Source: Incurvaria masculella (lineage: Eukaryota; Arthropoda; Insecta; Lepidoptera; Incurvariidae). Taken from it: a DNA stretch of 64,000 nt. Positions 9,866-21,935 of this stretch are shown in pieces. The notes beneath the pieces are model-generated. The model had not been told where the DNA came from. It saw only the letters and a program-made list of their open reading frames with translations, and did not search any database. The DNA is taken from contig OX335652.1 of the NCBI GenBank assembly GCA_946894095.1, forward strand, positions 15,089,001 through 15,153,000, read 5' to 3'. Numbering within the stretch: position 1 is the stretch's first letter; each line of letters begins with the position of its first letter. Both the position numbers and the translations under genes were made by a program.

Positions 9866-10329
9866 GCAAAAAATTTTTCAGCATTAAAAATTAAATACCT
9901 ACTTGTAAAGAAATTATTTTATTAAGGAAAAAAGCCACACCTACGTTTATTTTTAATCTCTGTATATATAAAAATATTTACAAGATTTTAAATCATATGC
10001 GTAATGCTTTAACTTTATCAGATATGTCTGCAATCTGCATTTGTTTAAAATGTTTTTTTTTTGGATCTATTTAATCTCGTTTAGAACATTATATTGTACG
10101 TATCGTTATTATCGTGACAATGAAAAATATAAAAAAAAAATTATTTTCGCTTTCAACGAATCAACCATTTTTTTATCGTATTCTTGAACTATATCTTAGA
10201 ACACATTACAGCTAAATGTAAAAACACCTGTAAAGGTTCCATAAACTTTGGAATACTTTCCAGGTAAAAATTTAAAAACTGCTCCATTATAATAAAATTA
10301 TTAATAAAAAAAGTTTTTTCTTTTACCAT
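9866..10329. other. AT-rich non-coding stretch
   Basis: No gene or repeat recognised. Confidence 0.5.
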
Positions 10330-10955
10330 CAGTATGCTGACTGTAGCAGTTAGTGCAAGCATAGATGGGGATAGTGTGCAAGCGAGAAGTAGATAGAGCC
10401 CCTGCCATTTCCAATCGCACTGTTTAGTTTAGTAAACCGGTTATCGCCAAGTTATCCGTCAATTATCAATCGAACCTGAGATACCTGTCTAGCAACTAGA
10501 CGAGTTTTTGGTCAGGCTCCCAAGACCCAAATAGACGGTGTCATGGTGCCCACCGTATTGCCAATTATGTTTTTAGGTACACAGAACAAGTGGCTCGAGC
10601 CCATTTATCTGTCATTATACTAGATCCTACTACCGAAGTCCTTTTTTATGTTAAGCGCGGCATATGGCTTACGCCAGGACCTCTTAAGGTGCCCGGGGAC
10701 GCCCATGGGATTTCGAACTTACAGGGGAGCTGCGAAAACCATGCCGACTCTTCACACCATTTTTGAAGGACCCCAGGTTGTACCTTTGGGGAAATAACTG
10801 GGAAGAGAGTTCATTCCATTATTTTCCGACCATGTAGATAAAGGATCTAGAAGATCGGTGGGTTGTTATTTTTGGAAGGTCGACTGTGAGTGTGTGGCGT
10901 ACTAAAGAAGTATGTGCTTTTTGACTGTGTCACTCGGGATCCTCGGATCTCTTGG
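10330..10955. other. Unclassified moderately GC-rich segment, possibly repeat-derived
   Basis: The composition differs from its flanks and phrases such as CACCATTTTTGAAGGACCCC resemble 3' regions of retroelements. No second copy is seen in the window and no open frame is convincing, so this is a guess. Confidence 0.25.
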
Positions 10956-10959
10956 GTTG

Positions 10960-11080
10960 AAACCATGGAACAGCTCGCATACTTGAATAAATGCACTTAT
11001 CCAACTCAGAAAGGGCATGAACGGGCCGGAGATTCGAACCCATGACCTCTGCTAGCTGATGATTCTAATGACATCGTATG
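10960..11080 (-). mobile_element. SINE-A head fragment (tRNA-head type)
   Basis: The minus strand carries the B-box-like GGGTTCGAATC (about 11033-11043) followed by the GGATAAGTGCATTTA and CCATGGTTTC body motifs seen in the fuller copy at 21308-21716. Confidence 0.7.
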
Positions 11081-11148
11081 TCATTAGAATGAGACATAGT
11101 TCCTTCATGACAGTAGGTTTGATATAAACCAACGATGTCAAGTTCCAT

Positions 11149-11453
11149 AAAAACCGGCCAAGTGCGAGTCGGACTCGCACGCGAAGGGTTCCGTACCATC
11201 ATACAAAATTTCACACAAAAAAATCACGTTTTTATACGGGGGCTCCCTCCCGTTTTTTTTACTTTTTAAATTTAAAACTATTAATACCTATTTGTTCTTA
11301 TAGCGGCAAAATAAATACACACTCTGTGAAAATTTCAGCCTACCTATTACGGTTCATGAGAGACAGCCCTGTGACGGACGGATGGACGGACGGACAGCGG
11401 AGGCTCAGTAATAGGGTTCCGTTGGCACCTTTTTGTTACGAAACCCTTAAAAA
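11149..11453 (+). mobile_element. MINE-like element, copy 1 (complete)
   Basis: It has the head AAACCGGCCAAGTGCGAGTC with its palindrome, the GCGGCAAAATAAATACACAC mid-block, a short (ACGG) tract interrupted by GATGG, and a GGGTTCCG tail hairpin that is mutated at its right arm. Confidence 0.9.
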
Positions 11454-12090
11454 GGAAATATTTTCCATCACTGTTATCCTATCTTTGTAATATTTTTACG
11501 TTTGACGTTGTCCCCGGGGGCGCTGGCCGCAGGCTGTGTGGAGCAGTCGGTACGGAGAGGAATTCCCAGACCGCTTGTTACGCTGGAATGCCCGAAACCA
11601 GCACCGCAGAGACTCGCCTCCCGAAATGCTATAATTGAAGGAAAAAATCTTGATGAGACGCGGCGTAATTATATTTAGGGGCGACAATTTATCGAATGCG
11701 CCCGCAAAAATGTAATCTCAGTGGCAAGATTGACAGGTCCAATGTTCGAACATTCCAACGGTCGTAATTTCCTTTCATTGTGAAATACTTTTTTTGAAGA
11801 ATACCTCAAATAAAAGCTTTTTAAAACGAGTTTATGATTATACTTGCTCCGTGCATCGTTATACGTAACGCCGTGTCGATGATTTTCGTTCAGTGCTTTG
11901 GACATTGTTTATTTCAAATAAACGATTATGTACATGTAAAAAGGGTTTTTTGACATGTTATTTTATAAAATAATACAATCTACTAAATTAATACAATACG
12001 TCAAAGAAAAATAAATAATATATGTTTGAGAACTAACATACTTAATCAAATTCCACGTTTGAAGAAAGTTTCAAAATATATTTGAGAAGA
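11454..12090. other. Non-coding stretch
   Basis: 11500-11640 is relatively GC-rich (CCCCGGGGGCGCTGG). The rest is AT-rich. No family is recognised on either strand. Confidence 0.4.
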
Positions 12091-12659
12091 AGATACCACC
12101 ACAGAAATCAGAATTATTAACTAGAACGGTCAAGAAGTCAGCTTAGTATGGAAACCGAGCGTGTCAAGCTTGGCACCCACACAACCACATATAATACACA
12201 GATGTCGCCCGACGCGCGGCGAAACCAATCATGTGGGGCGCATCCACCTGCGTCAAACACATACATCGAAGTGTCGGTGCGCGGGTAGCGCACTACCACC
12301 TTCTCAGGTCACCCGTCGGCGAAGGCGTCGCGCTGTGGATTGACGAGTATCGATAATTGTTATTTTGACTATCGATACAATTAAGTTCTCACTGAAATAG
12401 ATAGGTACTTCTTTTATTTCGTTTTCTGCGTTGTTAGGAACTAAAATTACCAGCGCAATATTTTAATTATGTCACGGTGCATTGAACTGTTTTAATTCAT
12501 ACCATAGCTAGGGAAATTAGCGTAAAAAAAGATTTTTTTTCGATTTTAACTAAAAGTTAAATTTAATCGTATTAACTTGCCATATAGCTGTATTAAATTA
12601 GCATTAAGAACACTTGAGATTCGCTGGGCTTTTCTACAACTAAAGAACTAAATATACAA

Positions 12660-12722
12660 ACAGGATGTTAACGGAGTTATGGCCCAAACGTTAACCAGGT
12701 TTCCCTAGGCATATTTAAAGCA
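12660..12722 (+). mobile_element. Half copy of the GGAGGTATGG-type MITE
   Basis: TTAACGGAGTTATGG followed by CCAAACGTTAA and CCTAGGCATATTT matches one end of the element at 26603-26848. It stops where the MINE-like element begins. Confidence 0.6.
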
Positions 12723-12999
12723 AAAAACCGGCCAAGTGCGCGTCGGACTCGCACACGAAGGGTTCCGTACCGTCGTAAAAGATTTAACACATAAAACAAC
12801 TTTTTTGTAATTTGTGTAATTTTGAAATTTTACCTTTGTTTTTATAGCGGCAAAATAAATACACACGCGGTGAAAATTTCAGCTGCCTACCTATTACGGT
12901 TCATGAGATACAGCCCTGTGACAGACGGACGGACGGACGGACAGCGGAGACTTAGTAATAGGGTTCCATTTTCACCCTTTGGGTACGGAACCCTAAAAA
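12723..12999 (+). mobile_element. MINE-like element, copy 2 (complete)
   Basis: The head is AAACCGGCCAAGTGCGCGTC (palindrome broken by one base). It has a short (ACGG)4 tract and an intact tail hairpin GGGTTCC ... GGAACCCTAAAAA. Confidence 0.9.
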
Positions 13000-13589
13000 G
13001 GTAGCGATAAAAGCGGCCGCCTCTTTTTACTGGACAATATGCAAGTAATGAAAAGTTTTTATTAACTAAAACATAACTGTAATAATAGAAACATCGATAA
13101 CGCTAATTCTTAGTACCATTACTACCCACTACCCAAATAAGCAAAATAAACGTTCAAACGCACTCAAATTTCATATCGAAATAACCATAACACTAAGAAA
13201 TAAAACCGATAGCACTCATTATTTGTCACATCACTACCCAACGCGACTGCGTTAGCGGAGAAATTATTTCGAAAAATGATTTAAATATACAAATAACTGT
13301 TTTAGAATTGGCTTACCTATGAAATGTGATGCCATTGTTTTTGTAGGACACGTTCTCGTTTCAGTTTTTGCAGATCCGCACTGAACAATTAGGCATTTCG
13401 ACAATAATCTGGACAAACGCGCACGCGTCGCGACCGGGTACGAACTGAGCGGCCGGCGTGACGTCACGTTTGTTTATACGTTATGCCACCAATTTTGGGT
13501 ATAAGGCCGCCACGGAAATCGCGCGCGTCGCCCGTTCTAGTTTAGTATATTCCGATTTCTGTGGATACCACCGACATCTACATTGAAGA

Positions 13590-13850
13590 ATAAGACTTAA
13601 TAATAATAATAAAGCCTTTTATTGACTCAGTTTACAGTTTCGTTCTTTATATGTATGTTATGTTATTTCTGTTGTAAGAAGTAGTTTACCCATTGCAGGG
13701 CATAGGCCTCCCCCATCGAGAACCATGTTCTTCTGTCTTTAGCTGCTCTTGTCCATATTTTTCCAGCTGTCTTTGCGATATCATCGTCCCATCGCTTTCT
13801 TTGTCGTCCTTTGTTTCTTTTTCCATCTCTTGGATGCCATTTGACTTACT
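13590..13850 (-). pseudogene. LINE reverse-transcriptase C-terminal remnant with 3' tail
   Basis: The minus strand from about 13843 to 13682 reads RKRWDDDIAKTAG, then WTRAAKDRRTWF and EAYALQWVNY. This is the conserved C-terminal end of insect non-LTR (RTE-like) reverse transcriptases. It is followed on that strand by an AATAAAAGGCTTTATTATTA-type tail with a TTA repeat (13594-13608). It is a 5'-truncated retrocopy. Confidence 0.65.
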
Positions 13851-14876
13851 ATTCTATTAATAAACTAATGAATTATACCTCCATTAAACTTCTCAATACC
13901 GAAAGCACGGAAACTGTATTTTGAAAAGCCAATGTTAACGCTATAGAAATATAAAAATATATAATATATAAAAATGTAAACGCTTTTTTATTTATTTTGT
14001 TATTAATTAAGCTTTGGCTACATTATAATATTTCATTTATTCTATGAATTTATGCGTTTATCGAAAGCGCTCTCGTCACCGAGTGCCAAAGGCGAGGCGA
14101 TGTCGTTTTCTCGATAGCGCTTACTCGATAGCGTTCGTAGTACGGGGCCAGCACAACACTTTTAAAGTGCACTAGCTGAGATTCCCGGCTCCGATCGCGC
14201 CTTTTTAATTTTAGACATTCACCCGAGCGGAGCCCAGTAGTGCGTGTCTTTCACGGGCGTGCTATTCAAACAGTTAAAAAACTGGTTCTCGACAACAGCG
14301 CCACCTGCCAGGTCTAACCTAACCAACATTCTTCGACCTTTAATAAATGTTTAAAAAAATGCCGGATTGGCCCAGCTGTTCTCGAGTTTTACTCTTAGCA
14401 ACACATTTTGTCATTTTTTTAATTCTTTCAATTAGATAGAATATAGAGAATATAACATAGTTTCTTTTGTATTAACTGCGTACTCACACACATCAAATGT
14501 AAAATCCTCGTTTCATTGGAACCAAACTCAGATTTTACTGCCTTCGAACTGCTCCGACATCGCCCATCCTCCAACAGTACTCTGGATAATAGACAAACGA
14601 AATTTATAGTTTTCTTCAAAGTTCACGACAGCCGTGGCATGTTCCCCGGTCCCGAGATAAGTAACAAGGTTTGTACATTTTATGAATCGAGTGAACCGCC
14701 CACCGGCTGATAGCGTCGCACTCAGACCATTGATTTGAGCAATAAAATTTCAAAATCAGATAATAAAAACGTATCATTATTGACACTGTCCGGTTTGAGT
14801 GCGGCAGTATATGTAAAAATATAGATTCATCTAATGCAGGACCGACGGGACGCGGTTTGAAGTGAGATTGGAGTTG
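13851..14876. other. Non-coding stretch
   Basis: No gene recognised. 14060-14330 is less AT-rich and includes CGATAGCGCTTACTCGATAGCG and a short TAACCTAACC. Short opposite-strand frames at 14428-14894 have no family features. Confidence 0.4.
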
Positions 14877-15294
14877 GAGAGTTTTAGCATACACTTTCGA
14901 CTGCCTGAGAGCACTCGATTAATGTGTAAAATTAAGCATTTCTTTAAAAATAAGGATATAAAAACAGTTATAATAATAAATTATCTTATGAATTTAACAA
15001 CAACGCCACTTATAGAAATGACAAATTTGGAAATGTATTGAAAAAATAATTAAATTTAAAGTAAAACATTAAAATAAAAGCTAGGGAGAGTTTTAGCATA
15101 CACTTTCGACTGCCTGAGAGCACTCGATTAATGTGTAAAATTAAGCATTTCTTTAAAAATAAGGATGTAAAAACAGTTATAATAATAAATTATCTTATGA
15201 ATTTAACAACAACGCCACTTATAGAAATGACAAATTTGGAAATGTATTGAAAAAATAATTAAATTTAAAGTAAAACATTAAAATAAAAGCTAGG
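14877..15294. repeat. 209-bp tandem duplication, one mismatch
   Basis: The block starting GTTTTAGCATACACTTTCG at 14881 recurs at 15090. Over the 209-bp unit I see one difference (GGATATAAAA against GGATGTAAAA). It holds no open frame. Confidence 0.93.
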
Positions 15295-16327
15295 CTGGAA
15301 AGCATAAAACTAACCAGAAAGATGAAGCAGCAAAAAACTACAATAATATGCTTTTAGCATCCAAGAGCATCGTTGTAATGTTAAATATTTAGTCAGTTTT
15401 TAATTTTATATTTTATATTTCTAACTAAGTTTCTATCGCGAGTCAGGAATTCTATGGTGAAGTCCTTAACACCTATCTAAATTATTAACATCTTTAAATA
15501 TACAGGTTTTCGAATACATTTCTTTTGTATCATAGTGAGTCTTATTCAATGAACGCAGTACCCTATGTACTGCGTTCTTAAATATATTACAATATATAGA
15601 AGGTACTCAGAAATGTCATGCAAACTATATAAACCAGAGTAATTCAAATGAACTTGTGATCCTCATTGTAAGACCTAAAAGCTTATAAGAAATTGACCAT
15701 TAAAACGAGATTTCTCTGCCGATTTCGTGTGTATCATTCGAATACATAAATTATCCCCGGATAGCTCCCATACGGTGCCCGCCGCGCCGTAACGGCCAAA
15801 TCAAAAATGTATTATAGTGAAAATATTCTAATTCACCTCAACTCCTTGGGCTCGGCCCCAACACAACGCCTGCGCCGCTCCTACAACGGACATATTCTTT
15901 TAGAACATCATTTAATTGACATTTGATATGTCATTTAATGGCGATTTCATGCTGGCAATGTTAGTAATTACATATGGAGACTAAATTTCGAAATTCAATT
16001 TCAACTTGGGCATTTGATGATACATAGTCAGGTGTTCCGAATGATTTCGGTCTATTGATTTGATGCTTAAATTCACGGCCTTCAATATTTATTGCTACAG
16101 ATTCAATATTACTTCTTAATTTATACTATAAATCACTAGGCTTACCACAGTTGTGTTTCGCAGTCTTCTTAAATTCCTAGAAACTCTAGATTACTACATT
16201 CTATGATAAAATCCTGCAGGTGGCAGGATTTAATCATTCTGGAAATAATTCAAAGAAGAATCATTATGTAAGAATATATTTGTAACATTATTTGTGGTAA
16301 TGTAGCAATTATTTTTCGAATAAAGCA
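15295..16327. other. Non-coding stretch
   Basis: It contains a perfect 11-bp stem hairpin at 15551-15577 and a GC-richer patch at about 15770-15890. No gene recognised. Confidence 0.5.
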
Positions 16328-16600
16328 TTTTTTTTAACTAGACATGGATGACCATTACTACACCTACTGTCATGATATAAGCCTAACACGCCACATAGAA
16401 ACTGCCATGTTAGGTCCTTTCTTATAATGCGCGGCTACATTAAACTATATTGGAAACACGGACACATTTCGTTGCTGCTTTGACCATCGTTCATCATCAA
16501 TGTGATCGTACCATACCGGGCAAAATTAACCCTATCATCTAGTAATTAAGGAAGAAGACTTATAATTTTACGTTGAGTCTGAACTTCGAAAGTCACATCC
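16328..16600 (-). mobile_element. SINE-A copy, diverged
   Basis: A T-run at 16331-16337 is followed by ACATGGATGACCATTAC, CACGCCACAT and CACGGACA motifs in SINE-A order on the minus strand. The head is missing or too decayed to see. Confidence 0.65.
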
Positions 16601-17985
16601 ATTAGTGACTTTATTACGAAATGCAGTAAGTCCGATTTTACTATTTTTACGTGCCAGAAAAAAGTATGAAGTAGCACTGTTTTATAAGCATTAATTTCGT
16701 TCTACATTTAATTATTCTAATTCTATAGACGTTAGTATAGTTATAGTCTATAGTTTAACCAAATGGAAAAAACCATTTAAAAAATTAACCACCCAGTTAA
16801 GCAACTTTGAAATCAAGATTAATATTTCAATTAATACAGAAGAAAAACAATAATAGGTTTTCGTTACTATTCGAATGACTATCCCAATCCTGATTTATTG
16901 CTTAAAATACAAATAAACAAAACATATTTAATCGCTGTCAAAAAACGCTTTTCAGATTTTATTAGAGGTAGGTCTTAATTATTTAACTTGCGTAAAGGCA
17001 GTCTACCAAATAACATTAATGAAAAAAATAATCACTGTAAATCGAGTTAGCATTTTCCTTCTTTCTTCGAAAATCTCATCGCAAAGGCGAATATAAAAAT
17101 ACACGAAGGGTCGTGATTTGAATTTAGAATTGCTTAGGGTAATTTCGTTACACTCGACGCTGGATCTCAATTTACAATATCTATAACCTTGCATTACAAA
17201 AAAAAATCAACCTTGGTAAAAGGAAGCGCCTTTTTTATTTACAAATAAGTTTTTTACTTTTTAAAGTGACAATTTATACAAAGTTCTATTCAAATCGAAT
17301 TTCTAAGGAGTTGACACCCAAAGCGAAAAATATGTTTATCGAAAGCGTACTTTCCACGTGGCGATATAAACCGCTTTTGTCACAAGCGGGCGAAGTAACA
17401 CACGCTCGCTCTTTTACGATCTAATAAATTTCTTACTCCATTATGATTCAAATTGAGCCTGAACCCACAAATATAAACATGTACTCCACCTTATTCGGCG
17501 TCCTTTTATATTGAACCGAAAGAAAAAGTAAAAGTCTCGGCTAGCGTTTATAAATCAAAGTGGAGATTAACATTTTCTTGAATTTAATTCTATTTACACA
17601 TGATTGGTGTCTTATTTCCCAAGCTTTCATTCACGGTGTTAAAGATTGATACTAGGAACGTCTAATAACTGTCTGAATAATTGATTAAATAACGACTGTA
17701 ATATTTTAAATTAAAAGCATTTATAACTCGTTAGAATGTATTTACTACATAAACTCACTATTAGAGATAAAATACATAAAACAATAGTAATTTGGTTTGG
17801 CAATTTATTTAAATAACATTATGGATTTTGTTCTTATTTTAAAAATAATTTACATTTGCAACTCTAGTTGCATATCGGATACTTTACCTATTTAAGAAAC
17901 ATAAATTATTTCTTTGAGCTAAAAATTCTACTTGAATGGTATACATGTGTGTACGTGATTGAATATATGTGTTTACTTCCTATAG
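16601..17985. other. AT-rich non-coding stretch
   Basis: No gene or repeat family recognised. Short frames have no recognisable motif. Confidence 0.5.
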
Positions 17986-18200
17986 AAAGCGTTACCAAAA
18001 ACAAAGGTCTTCACCCCACAGGAGAGCTGGCGAGGTTATCGAGATGCCTGAAAAAGACTGGAGTTTCAAAGGCTGTACACGAAGGCGGAAGTGTTCAGGA
18101 GTCGAGGGCCATTCGGCAGCGATCAAAGGTTGCTCCCATCGACCTGATAGGGGTAACTTCGAGTGCTTGCAGAGGGAAATAGGCCGCTACGCTATGAATT
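17986..18200 (+). other. Unrecognised higher-GC segment, open in two frames
   Basis: It is open on + in two overlapping frames (for example HPTGELARLSRCLKKTG from about 18012, and HRRAGEVIEMPEKDW). Composition is richer in GC than the flanks, as in a coding or transposon relic. I do not recognise either product. A weakly similar segment lies at 5946-6010. Confidence 0.25.
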
Positions 18201-18879
18201 AATATCCCACGAAACTGAATCTGGGCAGATTTTTATCTTAGATGTCAATAAGCGGTTTGAACCTACATAATTGATAATAATATTTATTTAACCAAGGTCT
18301 CAATCCAAATTCTAGATTAGTGCGAGATGCAAATTCGCGATGCGCAAAGACTTCATACAAAGCGACTCAGAATAAATATTCACGGAGTCATGTTACTTCT
18401 ATAGGCATATTCTGACAGTTTCGATTAGATCATTAAATAAGGAAAGAAATAACGTTACTTTTATAGTAAATTAATTCGTATTTATTAAAACTTTAGATAC
18501 TGAACAGTGATGTTCGAATTAGAAGCATTGTTACCATGTAGATATCCAAGATATCATTTGATCACATGTTTTAGTTCCTCTTCAAATAATACATCTTATT
18601 TATGTTTGTCATTTTTAAAATAAAAAATCCAGTGTTTGTACATATCAGTCAATTCAAGTATTTGTGGATCATAAAAGTTTTTTCATTGCAATTTGGAAAT
18701 AAAATAATAGGTCAGTAAACATTAACGCATTGACAATTGATGGATATTACGTTTAAAGCCCGATGTTAGTTAAAGTCCGAAATCTTTTTTTGCTTGAAGA
18801 TAAGCAAAATGTACTTACTTCGAGTATATGTTAAGAAAAAAAATTACTTTAATCTGTATTTTAAATTTTTTTTATACAA
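18201..18879. other. AT-rich non-coding stretch
   Basis: Nothing recognised. Confidence 0.5.
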
Positions 18880-19192
18880 AAAAGGGGTGTTAGCACTTTT
18901 ATTTCAAAATGAGTACAATGAATTTAGATGATCACAAAAGTGATCAATATGGTGATCTATAATTTAAACACAAAACTGTAAGACCCCAATGTTTTGATTG
19001 CTCCAAGGGGGCAAATATGCATATAAATTCATGTAAAAAGTATGAACAAATATTGGGAGCCTCAGATAAATACAATATTGTCATTAAAATACAGCTAAAG
19101 AATCAATTTATTATTTATCATTTTAAATTTTTAAAATCAGGTGTAGCATTATTGAACTGAATGTAATCCGGTGCTAACACCCCCTTAACATT
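18880..19192. mobile_element. Possible MITE with AGGGGTGTTAGCAC ends
   Basis: AAGGGGTGTTAGCAC at 18882 is the inverse of GTGCTAACACCCCCTT at 19172. A related end (CAGGTGTTATCACGCCCTTAA) appears at 55112. There is no coding capacity. Confidence 0.5.
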
Positions 19193-19695
19193 ACAGTTCA
19201 TTTTTAAATACTAATTAACTATGAATTACGTGTATACAAATTTAATAGTTTTAAATTTCACATGATGCTGATTTATTCAAATCTTACTAATTACTCTGTG
19301 AATCATAAGACACCTTTAATGTTTTACAATACAATTAGTTTCCGTACACGCTGGTTGTAAAAGTCGATTTGATGTCCTTGAGGCAAGTTAACATTAACCA
19401 CCGATATCGGCTCCCGATATCGGCCCAGAAGCCACCGACCGATAAATCAGTGTGATTTGTTATTGGTAGCGCTCAGGTGTTTTATTAGTACCGCCGAAGA
19501 TAAATCTATGTTTCTATGTATACATTGACTATTTGGTATTGAGCATTTTTACTATGGTCACTTCGATATCGATTATATATATGTAATAAAGAATAAAAGT
19601 TTTTGTGTTCTGGGGTTTTTTTTAATTTGAAAAGAGTGATATTTACATTACTTAAGAATAACTTTTTTTAAGGAACATCAATATTCTAAATGCAA
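19193..19695. other. Non-coding stretch
   Basis: No gene or repeat family recognised. CCGATATCGG inverted pairs at 19400-19426 are the only small structure noted. Confidence 0.45.
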
Positions 19696-19925
19696 AAGTA
19701 ATTCTATCTGTCTGTTACGTTTCCACCCCTCTAAAGAATTTTGATTAAATTTGGTATAGAGAGAGTCTGGAAAGGACATATACTACCTTTTGTGGTGAAA
19801 ATAAAACCGAAAAAAAGGGGATGAAAGCTTGTATGGGGAACTCACATACGATGCAATGCTAGGTTCTGCCTGATATCATTCCGAAACGGCATTGACCCGA
19901 GCGGAGCCGGCTACATCAGCTTCTT
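19696..19925 (+). mobile_element. Lep1-like Helitron 3' portion, copy 1
   Basis: It carries TTTGGTATAGAGAGAGTCTGG, AAGGACATA, then CATTGACCCGAGCGGAGCCGG and CATCAGCT. The order matches 62800-63030 and the 3' end at 29950-29984. Lep1 is a non-autonomous Helitron family of Lepidoptera whose 3' end carries a CCGAGCGAAGCCGG-type block and CTAGT. Confidence 0.6.
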
Positions 19926-21307
19926 TAAAATAAAATACATAACGCTTAAAAAAACATATTATTTTTCTTGTACCAACGGATCATCGGACTCTATGTACTA
20001 TATGACACTAAATTCTACCACAGGAAGGGATCCTACAAAACCATGATTTTAGATGTATTCCAAGAAGGAATCCCGAGGCGGACTGTGGAAACGGGTACTC
20101 TCCATTCCAGGAACGGGTCGGGGAACTCAAGTAAGATATGAAGGCTAAGAAAGTAGAAGAGCCATTCTAGAAACAAATATTTAATCTAATCTAATCATAT
20201 ATCCCTAATTAATATTAACTACTAATTATTTTGACATTTCAAAAATACTAAAGATGATGTAAAGATTGTTTGTCGAGCTATAATTTAAACCTATAACGAT
20301 AAATATCTGACACTAATATATTCTGTGTTAAAACTTTTTTTATATAAGTTTGCGAACATAGGTCTCATTTGAGAATAAAAAGCACCAGAGACTTACAGTT
20401 TTATCTTTAAATTACAGCGAGACAATAAATCTACATATTTTCTTTTTTTTATTATCTTCACTATCTCTATCTCACTTATCAAAGTGAACGCAATCGGCTC
20501 TCAACACGCTCTTTAAATCCATAGCGTTTAACCCTATGTAGCTTTCAATTATGATTCAACAAAGAAAATCGTTTGTTCTTCTGATAAAAATGGCATTACT
20601 TGAAAAAACATTTTTTTTCGTATTTCGAATAGTTTTTTTTAATTTAAATATTTTTTTTTTACTGTTGTGTTCACAATTACAACTGAGACAGGCACATGGT
20701 TTTATCAAACTCGGGCATTTATTATACATCCATATTATTATATTCTGGCTCCCGCAATTTATACGATACATACCGTTCCTGAGAATAAAAATAATATCTT
20801 TTTACAATTGACTTGAAACAAATATGCCACAATCATCAATTTATAACACTTTCTCATGTCCAGGCAAATCATGATCGATGAAAGCCGACAACAATGCCCA
20901 ACAAACGGACAGTAAATTTTCACTTCGATCAACAATTAACTGTAAATCAATACATCAGAAGCAGCGACCTCGGCAGTAAATTAATTCCAAACTACCGTTG
21001 GGCAGAGATGTTCCAGCACAACATTAATCAATAATCAAAATGATATGAAACGGCTGTCCGTGGCCGCAGTTCATGGTGACTGGTCGGTAGCCCAACTTGG
21101 TGAATTAGGGTCACCTTATCTGTGAGCCGGCCTCAACATCCGGTCATCATACAATAATTAGAGCTACGAGAGTGGTATCACTACATCCATTAAAATTATT
21201 TTCTCAATAAGCATACCTCACCGATTGTTGATTATTAGGAATGAATGACACTTAAATTTTGCGCAGCAAGTTTGTAATAGAGATGGAAGGAGTGTAATAG
21301 GATGGAG
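19926..21307. other. Non-coding stretch
   Basis: No gene recognised. An open frame at 20551-20811 is low-complexity and Phe/Ile-rich, produced by T-runs. Unclassified segments lie at 20010-20140 and 20860-21170. Confidence 0.45.
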
Positions 21308-21716
21308 TCTTTTTTTATGCATCCTGATATGGATGGCTAATACCACACAACTACCGTCATGATATTAACCAAATACATCACATTCCCGAAGGAATTAGGT
21401 GCAATGCCAGGACCTTCCCTATATGAGCACGGCTACACTGAACTGGATGGAAAACACGGACAATTTTTCATTGCCGCTTCTACCATCTTATCATCCAATT
21501 CGATGGTACCATCCCGGGCGGGCTTAAACCCTATACCTAGCAGGGGAATATACCAGTTTTACATGCATTCCGAACCATGGAGCAGCTCGCATTCGTAACT
21601 AAATGCACTTATCCAACTCAGACAGAGAAAGAAATTGGTGCATAAATAGGGCGAGGATTTGAACCTAGATCTCTGGGATGCTAGATAAGTACTCGCACCA
21701 CTAGGCTACATTGAAC
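21308..21716 (-). mobile_element. SINE-A, full-length tRNA-head type
   Basis: The minus strand runs from the tRNA-like head (A-box TAGCCTAGTGG near 21712; B-box GGTTCAAATCC near 21660), through GGATAAGTGCATTTAG and the body CCCGCCCGGGATGG, to the 3' end at a T-run (21311-21317). It gives the best view of the tRNA-headed subtype. Confidence 0.85.
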
Positions 21717-21935
21717 TGGGTAGATAATACTGACAATTTTCATTGCCACTTCGACTATCTTTCATTCAATGTGATGGTACAGACCCGGGCAGGATTAAGG
21801 GTATGTAAGCCCTCTCACTTGCCCTATGCCAGCCTCAACACTTGAAAATGGTCACCCATCCAGAACCTAACCGCGCTCAGAGGTGCTTCCCCAGCTTATC
21901 GAATCGCAAGCACACTGAGCTACCGAGGCTACACT
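21706..21935 (-). mobile_element. SINE-A, 5S-head type, 3'-truncated, abutting the previous copy
   Basis: The minus strand from 21935 reads AGCCTCGGTAGCTCAG, then GAGCGCGGTTAGG and GGATGGGTGACC (5S-like box C region), then the shared body. It stops in GTAGCC where the neighbouring copy's head starts. Confidence 0.75.

Larger units (their letters stand above)
12096..13570. repeat. Possible 1.47-kb segment bounded by inverted repeats
   Basis: CCACAGAAATC-G/A-GAAT, then AACTAGAACGG, occurs at 12099-12129 and inverted at 13532-13563, about 30 bp with a few mismatches. GC-rich sequence lies just inside each end (GCCCGACGCGCGG; GCGCGCGTCG, with TGACGTCACG at about 13459). There is no transposase frame. 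It could be a DNA transposon that later received a MINE-like element, or two chance inverted repeats. Confidence 0.4.

Noticed and set aside
20551..20811. 86-residue Phe/Ile-rich frame resembling a membrane protein
   Set aside because: It is produced by T-runs in AT-rich DNA. There is no matching family or signal.
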